In this document: positions 23,175 through 31,656 of the stretch, piece by piece | Layout: every line of letters begins with the position of its first letter | Position numbering within the stretch: the stretch's first letter is position 1 | From: Saccharomonospora piscinae | GTDB lineage: Bacteria > Actinomycetota > Actinomycetes > Mycobacteriales > Pseudonocardiaceae | Direction: 5' to 3' | Assembly (NCBI RefSeq): GCF_005862235.1 | Contig: NZ_VCEK01000002.1 | Span: forward strand, 706,534 to 770,533 | Length of the DNA: 64,000 nt | The notes under the pieces: generated by a model | What the model was told of the DNA's origin: nothing | Seen by the model: the letters and a program-made list of their open reading frames with translations, nothing else | Databases searched by the model: none | Translations under genes and position numbers: made by a program

Positions 23175-24701
23175 TCAAACGCCACCGGTCCAGGTGAGTG
23201 TCGGACTCTCGCGGCCCCGCAGGTGCAACGCCGCGTGCCGTTGCCAGTGGGCGCGCTCGGACTCGGCGGCCGATTCGACCGCCGCGCCGCTGGCCAGGAC
23301 CCGCCCGGGCAGCTGCTTGGCGTGCTCGGTGAGCCGGGCCGCCTCGTTCACCGCATCGCCGATCACCGTGTACTCCAGCCTGCTGCGGGCGCCCAGCTGC
23401 CCGGCGAACACCCGGCCCGTCGCCACCCCGATACCGAGATCGAGTTCGCCGTGGCCGTGGACGGCATCCCGGATGGCGCGGGCGGTGCGCAGGGCGGACG
23501 TCGCGGCGTCGGCGTGCCGGGCCGGCGCCCCGAACACGCAGAGCGCGGCGTCGCCCTGGAACTTGTTCACCAGCCCGCCGTGGGTGTTCGTCGCCTCCAC
23601 CACCGCCGCGAAAAGCCGGTTCAGCCTGCGCACGACCTCGTCCGGCGGTAGCCGGGTAGCGAGGGTGGTCGAGTCGGCGACGTCGACGAACAGTGCCGTC
23701 ACCTCGCGCACGTCCCCGGACAGCGAGATGCCGTGTTCCAGCGCGTGCCGCACGACGTCGTCGCCGACGTGGCGGCCGAACAGGTCGCGCAGCCGTTCCT
23801 GCTCGCGCAGGCCTGCCGCGAGGTCGTTGACGGACGCCTGCAGCATGCCGATCTCCCCGGCGTCGTCGATGCCGACGGCGACGTCCCGGTGCCCGCTGCC
23901 GATGCGGTCCAGCACGAGCCGCAGCCCGCGCAGGGGAGCGGCCACCGCGCGGGCGAACAGGCCCGTGGCCAGCGCGCCGAGCACCAGCCCGATGAGGGAG
24001 AGCACGAGCAGGCTCGACGACGGGTCCGTGTCACCCAGGTCGGGTGGCAGCACCAGCAGCAGGACACCCACCAGGGGCACTCCGCTTGACAGCCCCCAGG
24101 TCACCACCAGCCTGGTCAGCACGGTGGTGGAGGACGAGACCCCGTGTGGCCCGGCCACCTTCAGCGACAGCGACTGCACCGGCCTGGCCACCCACTCGGC
24201 GGCGAGATAGGTCAGGCCCGTGGTGGCCAGCCCGCCCAGTGCGATCATCAGGACCACGCCGACCGCGTCGAACCAGGAGCCGAACACCGCGGCCAGCACG
24301 CCGAACACCGTGGCACCTCCCGCCCACAGCGTTCCGGTCACCACGGCGAGGTCTCGCGGGATGCGCAGCGCCTTCGCCGCCTCCTTCGGCGTGGGTCGGC
24401 GACCGGCCACGAACCAGAGCACCGTCCGGCTCTGGAGGTAGCCGGCCCACACCGTGCCGATGACGAACGCCAGCAACACGTAGCCCAGCGCGCTGACGAG
24501 GACGACCCAGCTCGCGGGCCCGAGGTCGTCGGGAAGGCCCTGCAGCCACAGCAGCAACATGACCAGGGCCGCGCCGCAGAAACTGGTGCCGAATCCGATC
24601 GTGGCGAAACCGAGGCTGGTACGGAGCACGGTGCGAACTCGCGCGGACACTCGCCCTCTGGCCACTCCGAGATGGTATGGGCCCGGAGACGGGAAGGACA
24701 T
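23175..24701 (-). CDS. Membrane class III adenylate/guanylate cyclase with HAMP domain
   Basis: A 508-residue protein built like the M. tuberculosis Rv1318c-Rv1320c/Rv3645 cyclases: about six membrane helices (to residue 250), a HAMP linker (about 260-315, APLRGLRLVLDRIGSG), then a class III catalytic domain from about 325. EVTALFVDVADSTTLATRLP contains the first metal-binding Asp; NKFQGDAALCVFGAP the second; and VIGDAVNEAARL the transition-state region. It should make cAMP in response to a membrane or cytosolic cue. ATG at 24701. No sensor domain besides the helices is recognised. Confidence 0.9.
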   Translation of the reverse strand: MSFPSPGPYHLGVARGRVSARVRTVLRTSLGFATIGFGTSFCGAALVMLLLWLQGLPDDLGPASWVVLVSALGYVLLAFVIGTVWAGYLQSRTVLWFVAGRRPTPKEAAKALRIPRDLAVVTGTLWAGGATVFGVLAAVFGSWFDAVGVVLMIALGGLATTGLTYLAAEWVARPVQSLSLKVAGPHGVSSSTTVLTRLVVTWGLSSGVPLVGVLLLVLPPDLGDTDPSSSLLVLSLIGLVLGALATGLFARAVAAPLRGLRLVLDRIGSGHRDVAVGIDDAGEIGMLQASVNDLAAGLREQERLRDLFGRHVGDDVVRHALEHGISLSGDVREVTALFVDVADSTTLATRLPPDEVVRRLNRLFAAVVEATNTHGGLVNKFQGDAALCVFGAPARHADAATSALRTARAIRDAVHGHGELDLGIGVATGRVFAGQLGARSRLEYTVIGDAVNEAARLTEHAKQLPGRVLASGAAVESAAESERAHWQRHAALHLRGRESPTLTWTGGV

Positions 24702-24742
24702 GCCCGACCCGGAACAGAACCCCGCGGCACGCCACCCCCGGG

Positions 24743-25765
24743 TCAGGAGGCGCGTCGGCGATCCTGCCGCTTGCTCGCGGCGCGGACCGCCTTCTCCAGT
24801 TCGTCGCGGTTCATCCGGGACCGGCCCTTGACGTCGAGTTCGCGGGCCATACGGTCGAGGTCGGCCTTGGTGGCCTCGGACAGGTCGGGCTCGGCTTGCT
24901 TGCTCCGCGACTTCGCCTCGCCGCCGCTGGTCCCACCACTGCGGGCCGCACGCTTCGGGCGGGCCTCGGCCTCCTGCTCACCGCCCTGCTTGCGGCCCTC
25001 GACGCTGCGCGAGAGCGCCTCGAACAGGTCGACCACCTTGGTGGCCTCGCGCGGTTCCTCGGCGGGAGTGATGGTGCGGCCCTCGCGCTTGTCCTCGATG
25101 AGCTGCATGACGCGCTCGGTGTAGGTGTCGTGGTAGTCCTCGGGCTGCCACTCCTCCGCCATCGACTCGATCAGGCTGACCGCCATGTCGACCTCCTTGC
25201 CACGGGGTTCGACTCCGGTGGGCAGCTTGCTGATCTCCTGCTCCGGCACGCGGATGTCCTCGGGGAACAGCAGCGTGTTGAGCACCAGCACCCCGTCCCC
25301 GGCGCGCACGGCGGCGATGTACTCCTTGCCACGCATCACGAACCGCGCGAGACCAGCCCGGTTCGTCTTCGCCATCGCCTCGATGAGCAGCGTGTACGCG
25401 CGACCGAACTCCTCCTTGCTCGGCGCGAGCCAGTAGGTCTTCTGGAAGTAGATCGGGTCGATCTCCTCCAGATCCACGAACGCGTCGATGTCGATCGTGC
25501 GCGACCGCCCCGGCGCCACCTCGTCCAGCTCGCCGGGCTCGATGAGGACGTACTCGTCGCCTCCGAGGTCGTAGCCCTTGACGATCTCGTCGTAGGGCAC
25601 TTCCTCGCCGGTGCGCTCGTTGACCCGCCGGTACCGGATGCGGTCCGAGGTGCCACGCTGGAACTGCCTGAAGTGGACGGTGTGGTCCTGGGTGGCGCTG
25701 TAGAGCTCGACGGGCACCGTCACCAGGCCGAAGTTGAGAGCTCCGCTCCAGATCGCTCGTGCCAC
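24743..25765 (-). CDS. ku: Ku, DNA double-strand break end-binding protein
   Basis: A 340-residue bacterial Ku of non-homologous end joining. MARAIWSGALNFGLVTVPVE is the family start; VPYDEIVKGYDLGGDEYVLI and the ring-forming core follow. After residue about 265 comes a Lys/Arg-rich tail with an additional SAP/Rho-N-like helical unit, KADLDRMARELDVKGRSRMN, seen in many actinobacterial Ku proteins and thought to help DNA binding. The gene lies 48 bp downstream of a LigD-type phosphoesterase on the same strand, and both should be read from the SigF-type promoter at 26334-26358. Confidence 0.95.
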   Translation of the reverse strand: MARAIWSGALNFGLVTVPVELYSATQDHTVHFRQFQRGTSDRIRYRRVNERTGEEVPYDEIVKGYDLGGDEYVLIEPGELDEVAPGRSRTIDIDAFVDLEEIDPIYFQKTYWLAPSKEEFGRAYTLLIEAMAKTNRAGLARFVMRGKEYIAAVRAGDGVLVLNTLLFPEDIRVPEQEISKLPTGVEPRGKEVDMAVSLIESMAEEWQPEDYHDTYTERVMQLIEDKREGRTITPAEEPREATKVVDLFEALSRSVEGRKQGGEQEAEARPKRAARSGGTSGGEAKSRSKQAEPDLSEATKADLDRMARELDVKGRSRMNRDELEKAVRAASKRQDRRRAS

Positions 25766-25813
25766 GGCTCCTCCTGGACTGGCGTCCGTCGTGTCATCCG
25801 AGCATCCCGCAGC

Positions 25814-26323
25814 TCACCGGGGTGGGCCACTCGGACGGGGGTACGCGGTCACCACGGCCTCGCCACGGGCTGGGGAGCCGTCGCTCACCTCTCGCGTGAT
25901 GAGCAGCCACTGCTCCTGGTCGGGACTGCGGTGGGCACGCACCAGGACGAACACCCCGCGTAGCCGATGTCCGGTGAGCCGTAGTGACAGTCGCCCCTCC
26001 GCGAGCGCGCGGTCCCAGGGCAGGTCCCCGAGGTTGTCGACGGTGCCGTGGTCCCACACGGCCGCACCCGACCGGTCCTGGGCAGGCGTGCGGATGGCCA
26101 GCCGCTTGTCGCCGGGGATCAGGGACGGATGTTCGGGGATGGCCCAGGACGCCGACACGGCGCCGAGCGTGAGGCGGAAATCGTAGTGCGGACCGGCGGG
26201 ATCAGGCTGTTCGACTACGTAGAGTGATGATGATGGCGCTGCGTCATCGCACCCACGCTGCTCATCGGAGCGCCGTGGGTGTGGTGGCCCGGGCGTGCCG
26301 CCCGGTGCGTCACCATCGGCCAT
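25814..26323 (-). CDS. Stand-alone LigD-type 3'-phosphoesterase domain protein
   Basis: A 169-residue protein matching only the PE domain of LigD, which trims 3' phosphates and ribonucleotides at breaks. LYVVEQPDPAGPHYDFRLTL contains the HYDFR motif; ASWAIPEHPSLIPGDKRLAI is the next conserved block; VWDHGTV is close to the usual YxxFEGxIP region. The polymerase and ligase domains of LigD are absent from this gene and from the window. One His of the usual metal site (in LigD QEHxAxxxHYDFR) is replaced: QPDPAGPH. It precedes ku and begins about 4 nt after the predicted transcription start, so the message may be leaderless. Confidence 0.82.
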   Translation of the reverse strand: MADGDAPGGTPGPPHPRRSDEQRGCDDAAPSSSLYVVEQPDPAGPHYDFRLTLGAVSASWAIPEHPSLIPGDKRLAIRTPAQDRSGAAVWDHGTVDNLGDLPWDRALAEGRLSLRLTGHRLRGVFVLVRAHRSPDQEQWLLITREVSDGSPARGEAVVTAYPRPSGPPR

Positions 26324-26333
26324 GTACGGGAAG

Positions 26334-26358
26334 ATACCCTGTCGTGAACTGCGAAAAC
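26334..26358 (-). promoter_or_regulatory. SigF/SigB-type promoter of the phosphoesterase-ku operon
   Basis: Reading the minus strand: GTTT (26358-26355), 15-nt spacer, GGGTAT (26339-26334). This equals the actinobacterial SigF/SigB consensus GTTT-N14-16-GGGTAT. The -10 element ends 10 nt before the ATG at 26323, which implies a nearly leaderless mRNA. A sigF gene lies 200 bp away. Confidence 0.75.
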
Positions 26359-26524
26359 ACCCGGGTGGGCCGGGGTGTTCCGGAGTGCGGCCCCACTCGT
26401 ACCGTCAGGGGACAGCGATACCGCCCAACGAGGGACACCGGCCGGTCACAGAAATGCGCCGTTCAGTGCCTTGCACTCGAGCATCATCACCGAACGTAAT
26501 CATTTTTTCGAGTGGTCCGCCCAG

Positions 26525-27325
26525 CTATGAGAGGTCGTCGTCGACGAGGCCCTCGCGCAGCTTCTTGAGTGTCCTCGCGAGCAGGCGCGACACGTGCATC
26601 TGGGAGATCCCGACGCGCTCGGCGATCTGCGTCTGCGTCATGTTGTGGACGAATCGCAGCGCGAGGATCGTGCGCTCCCGCTCGGGCAGCTGCCTGACCA
26701 GTGGTTGCAGCGTCTCGTGGTTCTCCACGCCCGTCAGCGCTGCGTCCTCCTCGCCCAGCGTGTCCCCGAGCGCCAGGTTCTCGGTGTCGGCGGAGAGCAC
26801 CTCGTCCAGCGACATCGAGTGATAGGCGTTGCCGGCCTCCAGCCCCTCGAAGACCTCCTCGGGCGTCAGGCCGAGGTGCTGGGCGATCTCACTCGGGGTG
26901 GGGGCCCGGCCGAGCCGCTGCGAGAGCTGGGTGCTGGCGTTGTTGATCGAGAGGTGCAGTTCCTTCAGCCGCCGGGGAACACGGATGACCCAACCGGTGT
27001 CCCGGAAGTGCCTGCGGACCTCGCCCATGACGGTGGGCACGGCGAACGACAGGAAGTCCGACCCCCGCGCGGGATCGAACCGGTCCACCGCGTTGATCAG
27101 GCCCACCCGGGCGACCTGCACCAGATCCTCCTTGGCCACCCCTCGCCCCGAGAAGCGCTGGGCGATGTGCTCGGCCAGCGGCAGGTGGCCGGTGACCAGC
27201 TCGTCGCGCAACTCGGCGCGCCGGGGGTCGTCCTCGCCGAGGGCCACGAACTGCTCGAAGAGCGGGGTCAGGTGCTGGTAGTCGTCCGACGGGGCGCGCG
27301 ATCCTCGTGTCGTCGATTCGGTCAC
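26525..27325 (-). CDS. sigF: RNA polymerase sigma factor, SigF/SigB family
   Basis: A 266-residue sigma-70 factor of the general-stress/sporulation group. Regions can be followed: 2.1-2.4 around EDLVQVARVGLINAVDRFDP and FLSFAVPTVMGEVRRHFRD, region 3 RLKELHLSINNASTQLSQRL, and region 4 at the end with ERERTILALRFVHNMTQTQI. The GTG start at 27325 overlaps the rsbW stop (GTGA), so anti-sigma and sigma factor are made in step. A longer open frame upstream lies over rsbW and was rejected. Two matching promoters nearby suggest a local regulon (phosphoesterase-ku and the BaeRF protein). Confidence 0.93.
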   Translation of the reverse strand: MTESTTRGSRAPSDDYQHLTPLFEQFVALGEDDPRRAELRDELVTGHLPLAEHIAQRFSGRGVAKEDLVQVARVGLINAVDRFDPARGSDFLSFAVPTVMGEVRRHFRDTGWVIRVPRRLKELHLSINNASTQLSQRLGRAPTPSEIAQHLGLTPEEVFEGLEAGNAYHSMSLDEVLSADTENLALGDTLGEEDAALTGVENHETLQPLVRQLPERERTILALRFVHNMTQTQIAERVGISQMHVSRLLARTLKKLREGLVDDDLS

Positions 27326-27783
27326 GTAAAAGCCGGCTTCCGTTTCGCAAGCTCGATGTGAATCCAGTTGCGCTGCCCGTTCTGCGCGTTCTCGTCCGCC
27401 CACGCAGCGGCCGAGTCCGCGAGCGTCGTGAGCACGCGCCAGCCGAACGACGCGGTGCTGGGCGCGTCGGGCTCGCTCGACGTCACGGCCCCCCGGAACA
27501 GCAGTTGCTCCTCGCTGACGGTGAAGCGGCACACCATCGTGCTGCCGGGCACGGCCCTGGTGATGAGCGTTGAGCACGCCTCGTCCACCGCGAGGCGCAG
27601 ATCGGCGATGGAGTCCAGGTCGAAATCGGCCCGCATCGCGATGCTCGCCGCGACCGAGCGGATGATGGGTAGGTGTACCAGGCTCGCACCGAGCCGGAGT
27701 TCGATGTCGTCCTGCGCGCCGACATCACTCGTCGGCGGCTTGGTTTCGGTCACTGTCACCTCGGTGTTCTGCCGACCGTTCAA
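27322..27783 (-). CDS. rsbW: RsbW/UsfX-type anti-sigma factor (Ser kinase fold)
   Basis: A 153-residue GHKL ATPase-fold protein that binds and silences the sigma factor encoded downstream. HLPIIRSVAASIAMRADFDL and the N-box helix DLRLAVDEACSTLI are typical of UsfX/RsbW. TTG appears to be the first codon (27783), with GGGGAA upstream; GTGs at 27759 and 27753 are plausible alternatives, so the exact N-terminus is uncertain. No anti-anti-sigma factor gene is adjacent. It is translationally coupled to sigF by a 4-nt overlap. Confidence 0.87.
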   Translation of the reverse strand: MNGRQNTEVTVTETKPPTSDVGAQDDIELRLGASLVHLPIIRSVAASIAMRADFDLDSIADLRLAVDEACSTLITRAVPGSTMVCRFTVSEEQLLFRGAVTSSEPDAPSTASFGWRVLTTLADSAAAWADENAQNGQRNWIHIELAKRKPAFT

Positions 27784-27824
27784 CGTTCCCCGCTAACACT
27801 AGCCATCGTGGACCATTCTTTATC

Positions 27825-28985
27825 TCAGTCGTGGCGGAGCAGCGCGCCGAACCCGTCGGTGAGGTCGACTCGCTCACCCACACTGATGACATCGGCTCCG
27901 ACCGCGACAGCGGCCACGAGCAGCGCCTCGTCGGCCCGGGCGCGGCGGGTGTCACCGGCTTCGATCCCCTGCGCGGTGAGTTCGTTCTCGCGCAGGGCCA
28001 GCAGCGCGGGTTCGGGGCCGGTCAGCACTTCCGCGACCTCGCCGCCAGTGTCGCCGTTGTCGCCACTGCCGCCACTGCCGCCACTGCCGCCACTGCCGAG
28101 TCCCCCGAGCAGCAGCGTCGCCACGTTGTGCTCGCGCAGTGCGGTGGTGACGGCTTCGAGGCCCTGCACGGCGAGCCCGGTGGGCTTGCCCAGCTCGGCG
28201 GTGAAGCGCTCCACGACGTCGTCCCGGCGCGCGCGGACCGCGTCGGCCAGCAGCTCGTCGATGCTGCGGTCCAGCTCGTCCTCGCCGGAGCCGGGCTTCC
28301 TGCCGCCCGGCTGCACCTCGACGGCGTGCCCGCGCACCGGCTCGGGCAGCGCGTCGAGCAGCGCCTTGCGGGCCTGCGACTCGCCGGCGACGACGACGAG
28401 CGATGCGCCGGTGCTCCTGGCGGACGCGGCGACCCGCTCCGCGGCCCGCTCGATGTTCTGCTTGACGAGTTCCTCGGTGTGCTGCTGCAGATCGCGGTGA
28501 CCCCAGCCGCCCCGGCGCACCTTGTGGACGTGGGAGTCGGTTCCCTCGACGGTCAGCGCCTCCACGACCGTGCCGTGCTCGTCGACGGCCGTGATGTCCG
28601 CGCCGATGCGGTCGGCCACGGCGACTACGTGGGGTGGCGGCAGTTCCCCGTACTCGACGAGCGGGACGAGGTAGGGGAGGCGGGACAGCCGAGCCTCCGA
28701 CCGGGCCGGAGGTTCGGAGAGGTGGCGGTCCAGCCATTCGCCGTCGGCGGTGGCGACCAGCGCACGCCCACTGCGGCCGACGGGCGGCTCGCCACCGAGG
28801 ACCGCGGCCTCCAGCGCGTCGAGCGTCACCTCGGAGGCGTCCTGCTCGGCCAAGCGGGCACGGAGGTCGCGCCACGTCAGTTCACGCTGCTTCGCGGCGT
28901 CCTCGGTGTTGTGGGTATCGTCGAAGTAGACCGAGGCGAACGGGCCGTCTCCCGTGACCAACTCGCGCAACCTCGTGGTGTCCAC
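27825..28985 (-). CDS. BaeRF-type release-factor-fold protein (Rv2629-like)
   Basis: A 386-residue protein of the bacterial archaeo-eukaryotic-release-factor family. It begins VDTTRLRELVTGDGPFASVY, followed by FDDTHNTEDA, as in mycobacterial Rv2629, a dormancy-regulon protein. The middle has a nuclease-like beta core (LVVVAGESQARKALLDAL) and the C-terminal third an L7Ae-like part (VATLLLGGLG, ADVISVGE) interrupted by a Gly-Ser linker. Members are thought to act on stalled or hibernating ribosomes; that role is not proven. GTG 28985 follows GGGAGG. A SigF-type promoter stands 38 bp upstream, so stress induction is likely. Confidence 0.82.
   Translation of the reverse strand: MDTTRLRELVTGDGPFASVYFDDTHNTEDAAKQRELTWRDLRARLAEQDASEVTLDALEAAVLGGEPPVGRSGRALVATADGEWLDRHLSEPPARSEARLSRLPYLVPLVEYGELPPPHVVAVADRIGADITAVDEHGTVVEALTVEGTDSHVHKVRRGGWGHRDLQQHTEELVKQNIERAAERVAASARSTGASLVVVAGESQARKALLDALPEPVRGHAVEVQPGGRKPGSGEDELDRSIDELLADAVRARRDDVVERFTAELGKPTGLAVQGLEAVTTALREHNVATLLLGGLGSGGSGGSGGSGDNGDTGGEVAEVLTGPEPALLALRENELTAQGIEAGDTRRARADEALLVAAVAVGADVISVGERVDLTDGFGALLRHD
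28062..28097. repeat. 9-bp tandem repeat (GCCACTGCC x4) inside the BaeRF gene
   Basis: Four perfect copies on the plus strand encode (GGS)4 on the coding strand, making a flexible linker in the C-terminal third. Copy number could change by slippage without breaking the frame. Confidence 0.9.
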
Positions 28986-29022
28986 TCGTACCTCCCTTTG
29001 TGCGACGACGTGTGGCGCATGA

Positions 29023-29047
29023 CTACCCGGTCGGGGTGCTCCGAAAC
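29023..29047 (-). promoter_or_regulatory. SigF/SigB-type promoter of the BaeRF gene
   Basis: Minus strand: GTTT (29047-29044), 15-nt spacer, GGGTAG (29028-29023). Same spacing as the ku-operon promoter. Transcription would start near 29016, leaving a leader of about 30 nt with a GGGAGG ribosome site. Confidence 0.7.
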
Positions 29048-29159
29048 GTCCGCGGAGATCATCGATGCCCGGTCGCGGTGGTGACTCCGCACACCCTTGC
29101 GGGCACTGCGAGCGCCCCCGGGCGCGAGCTTGCTTATCGTCGGCTCGCGTGAGTGCAGC

Positions 29160-29948
29160 ATGATCTGGTGGCACGCCGTGCTGATCGCCGTGGCCGGCGT
29201 CTGGGCTGGAATGATCAATACGGTCGTCGGTTCGGGGACGCTCGTGACGTTCCCGGTACTGGTGGCGCTCGGCTACCCGCCCGTGACGGCGACGACCTCG
29301 AACGCGATCGGTCTGGCGCCGGGCAGTATCAGCGGCGCGATCGGATACCGCCACGAGCTGCGCGGGCAGGGCAGGCGGTTGCTGACCTTCGTGCCCGCGT
29401 CCCTGCTGGGCGCGATCGGCGGCTCGATCCTGTTGCTGTCGCTGCCCGCCGACGCCTTCGAGACCATCGTGCCCGCGCTCGTGGGACTCGCCGTGGTGCT
29501 GGTGATCGTCCAGCCTCGCGTGTCGAGCTGGGTGCTGCGCCGCCGTGAGGAGCGCGCGCTCACCGGAGGGCCGCCGTCGTCGGGCCTGGCCACCTCGGTG
29601 CTCGTGATCGGCTCGATCTTCCTGATCGGGATCTACGGCGGCTACTTCACGGCCGCGCAGGGCGTGATGCTCATGGCGGTGATGGGCATGCTGCTCGACG
29701 AGCCCATCCAACGGCTCAACGGCGTCAAGAACGTGCTCTCGGCCGTGGTGAACGTCGTCGCGGGCACGGTCTACGCGTTCGTGGCGCCGGTGAACTGGGC
29801 CGCCGTCGGACTGCTCGCGGTGGGGTCGGTCATCGGCGGTCTGCTCGGCGCCAGGGTCGGGCGCAGGCTGTCGCCGACCGCGCTGCGTGCCGTGATCGTC
29901 GTGGTGGGCGTGGCGGCCGTGGTGCAGCTCATCCTGCGGCAGCTGTGA
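29160..29948 (+). CDS. TauE/SafE family membrane transporter
   Basis: A 262-residue protein with about eight hydrophobic helices and the two internal halves of the family: GMINTVVGSGTLVTFPVLVA with TTSNAIGLAPGSISG in the first, and GIYGGYFTAAQGVMLMAVMG with LNGVKNVLSAVVN in the second. Members export sulfite, sulfoacetate or other organosulfur anions; the substrate here is unknown. The ATG at 29160 places the first helix immediately at the N-terminus. It is convergent with the aminotransferase gene. Confidence 0.88.
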   Translation: MIWWHAVLIAVAGVWAGMINTVVGSGTLVTFPVLVALGYPPVTATTSNAIGLAPGSISGAIGYRHELRGQGRRLLTFVPASLLGAIGGSILLLSLPADAFETIVPALVGLAVVLVIVQPRVSSWVLRRREERALTGGPPSSGLATSVLVIGSIFLIGIYGGYFTAAQGVMLMAVMGMLLDEPIQRLNGVKNVLSAVVNVVAGTVYAFVAPVNWAAVGLLAVGSVIGGLLGARVGRRLSPTALRAVIVVVGVAAVVQLILRQL

Positions 29949-29958
29949 CCGCGGGAGT

Positions 29959-29985
29959 GCCGGTGCGCCGCGCGGGCACACCGGC
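29959..29985. terminator. Hairpin between convergent genes
   Basis: Seven-bp perfect arms GCCGGTG/CACCGGC with a 13-nt loop lie in the 42-bp gap between the TauE-like gene and the convergent aminotransferase; likely serves both. No U-tract. Confidence 0.4.
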
Positions 29986-29990
29986 GACGC

Positions 29991-31046
29991 TCACCCGGCG
30001 AACGTGCGGGCCGCCTCCAGGAAGATCGTGTTCTCCTCGGGCGTGCCGATGGTGACGCGCACCCCGTCACCCGCGAACGGGCGCACGACCACCTTGTGCT
30101 CCATCGCGTGCTCGGCGAACGCGACCGCGCGCTCACCCAGCGGCAGCCACACGAAGTTCGCCAGCGTCTCCGGCACGGCGTAGTTCTGCTCCCGCAGTGC
30201 GTCGTACACCCGCGTGCGCTCGCGCACCAGGTCGTCGCACCGGGCGAGCAGTTCGTCCCTGGCGTCGAGCGAGGCCAGCGCGGCGGTCTGGGCCAGTGCG
30301 TTGACGCTGAACGCCACGTACACCTTGCGCACGGCCTCGATCACCTCCTCGGCCGCCACCGCGTAGCCGACGCGCAGCCCGGCCAGCCCGTACGCCTTGG
30401 AGAACGTGCGCAGCACGGCCACGTTGCGGCGCGCGGGCGCGAACTCCATACCGTCGGGCACGTCGGGGTCGGTCACGAACTCGCGGTAGGCCTCGTCGAG
30501 CACCACCAGCACGTCCTCCGGGACGCGGTCCAGAAACGCCGTCAGCTCGTCGCGGCGCACGGCCGTGCCCGTGGGGTTGTTCGGGTTGCACACGAACACC
30601 ACCCGGGTCCTCGGCGTGATGGCCGCCAGCATCGCGTCGAGGTCGTGGCGGTGCGAGTCGGTCAGCGGCACGCGCACCGGTGTGGCGTTGCCGACCTGCG
30701 TGACGATCGGGTACGCCTCGAACGAACGCCACGCGAACACGACCTCGTCGCCGGGCGCGCACAGCGCCTGCACGAACTGCTGGCACAACGACACGGACCC
30801 GCACCCGACCGCCACCTCGGACTCCGACACACCGAACTGCGTGGCCAGCCGCCGCACGAGTTCCCACGCGCCCATGTCGGGATAGCGGTTGATGTCCGCG
30901 CTGGCCCTGGCGATGGCGTCGGCCACGCTCGGCAACGGGCCGCCGGGGACCTCGTTGCTGGCGAGCTTGATCGCCCCCGGAACGGTCCGTCCCGGGACGT
31001 AGGCGGGCAGTGCGGCGAGGTCGGCACGTGTCGGGATCACGGACAT
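29991..31046 (-). CDS. Histidinol-phosphate / aromatic aminotransferase (HisC2/Pat-like)
   Basis: A 351-residue class I/II PLP aminotransferase. Lys217 in [16 protein letters not shown] forms the PLP Schiff base; CNPNNPTG (153-160) and VLDEAYREF (182-190) supply the cofactor-binding Asn, Asp and Tyr; [11 protein letters not shown] is the N-terminal substrate loop of HisC-like enzymes. It most resembles the second HisC of actinobacteria (Rv3772 type, acting on aromatic amino acids as Pat). The ATG at 31046 follows GAGGAG; an open frame of 82 more codons upstream has no homology and was rejected. No other his genes are near. Confidence 0.87.
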   Translation of the reverse strand: MSVIPTRADLAALPAYVPGRTVPGAIKLASNEVPGGPLPSVADAIARASADINRYPDMGAWELVRRLATQFGVSESEVAVGCGSVSLCQQFVQALCAPGDEVVFAWRSFEAYPIVTQVGNATPVRVPLTDSHRHDLDAMLAAITPRTRVVFVCNPNNPTGTAVRRDELTAFLDRVPEDVLVVLDEAYREFVTDPDVPDGMEFAPARRNVAVLRTFSKAYGLAGLRVGYAVAAEEVIEAVRKVYVAFSVNALAQTAALASLDARDELLARCDDLVRERTRVYDALREQNYAVPETLANFVWLPLGERAVAFAEHAMEHKVVVRPFAGDGVRVTIGTPEENTIFLEAARTFAG

Positions 31047-31191
31047 GGCGGCTCCTCGGCGTCGAGAACGGGTCGAACCCAAACTACCGTGCGGCACCAG
31101 CGCCGAGCTGGTATGCCGAAAACGGCCTCGCGCAGAGCCACGCGCAGTACAGTGTTCCCGGACACAATGCGGTACGGCACGGGTACTGGGG

Positions 31192-31656
31192 GTGGACGTG
31201 ACGGAGGTCGGTGCCGGGGCGAACGCGCCGGGCCTCGGGTTCGCGGGTGCCGCCGCCGCGTCGCTGGCGCCGGTGGCGCGCGAACTCGACACCGTGGGCC
31301 GCCGCGTCAGCTCGGGTCAGTTGCGGCTCGATCCGGAGTCGGCGCGCACGTTGCTGGCCGAACTCGACGGCCTGTGCGCACGGGTGCGGGCGTTGGCCGA
31401 GCGCGAGGGCGACGGGATCGATCGGCCGCTGCGGCTGGGCGACAACGTGGTGGCCCACGCGATGGGAACCCGCCTGCGCGGCGCCGCCTCGGGCGGGCCG
31501 GACGCGGCGATTCCGGTGCTGCGCCGGTTCGCCGCGCAGTTGGAGAAGGTACGCGGCATCGTGGCCACGGCCTCGGGACTCGTGCGCGACCAGGACGAGG
31601 CCGCCGCCGAACAGCTCGGTGCCGCCGGGCGCGCCGACGAGGTGGAATCGACATGA
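31192..31656 (+). CDS. Helical WXG/ESX-associated small protein, first gene of the PPE-EspG operon
   Basis: A 154-residue, Ala-rich, almost wholly helical protein ([20 protein letters not shown], then [14 protein letters not shown]), the size and composition of WXG-like secretion partners. It has no cleavable signal and no membrane helix. GTG at 31192 (or 31198). Its stop overlaps the PPE gene's start as ATGA, so it is the likely heterodimer partner of that protein, in the place a PE protein takes in mycobacteria. Family not certain. Confidence 0.65.
   Translation: MDVTEVGAGANAPGLGFAGAAAASLAPVARELDTVGRRVSSGQLRLDPESARTLLAELDGLCARVRALAEREGDGIDRPLRLGDNVVAHAMGTRLRGAASGGPDAAIPVLRRFAAQLEKVRGIVATASGLVRDQDEAAAEQLGAAGRADEVEST

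Noticed and set aside
28062-28097. CRISPR-like repeats
   Set aside because: Copies are contiguous 9-mers coding for Gly-Gly-Ser, with no spacers. No CRISPR array or cas gene was seen in the window.
27831-29084. Long plus-strand frame of over 400 codons opposite the BaeRF gene
   Set aside because: Codon-position pattern and homology support the minus-strand gene; the plus frame is a mirror of it.
29982-31652. Very long open frame on the plus strand running across the aminotransferase gene into the PPE gene
   Set aside because: It is antisense to a well-conserved aminotransferase, has the composition of a high-GC shadow frame, and the PPE gene has a coupled ATG start at 31653.
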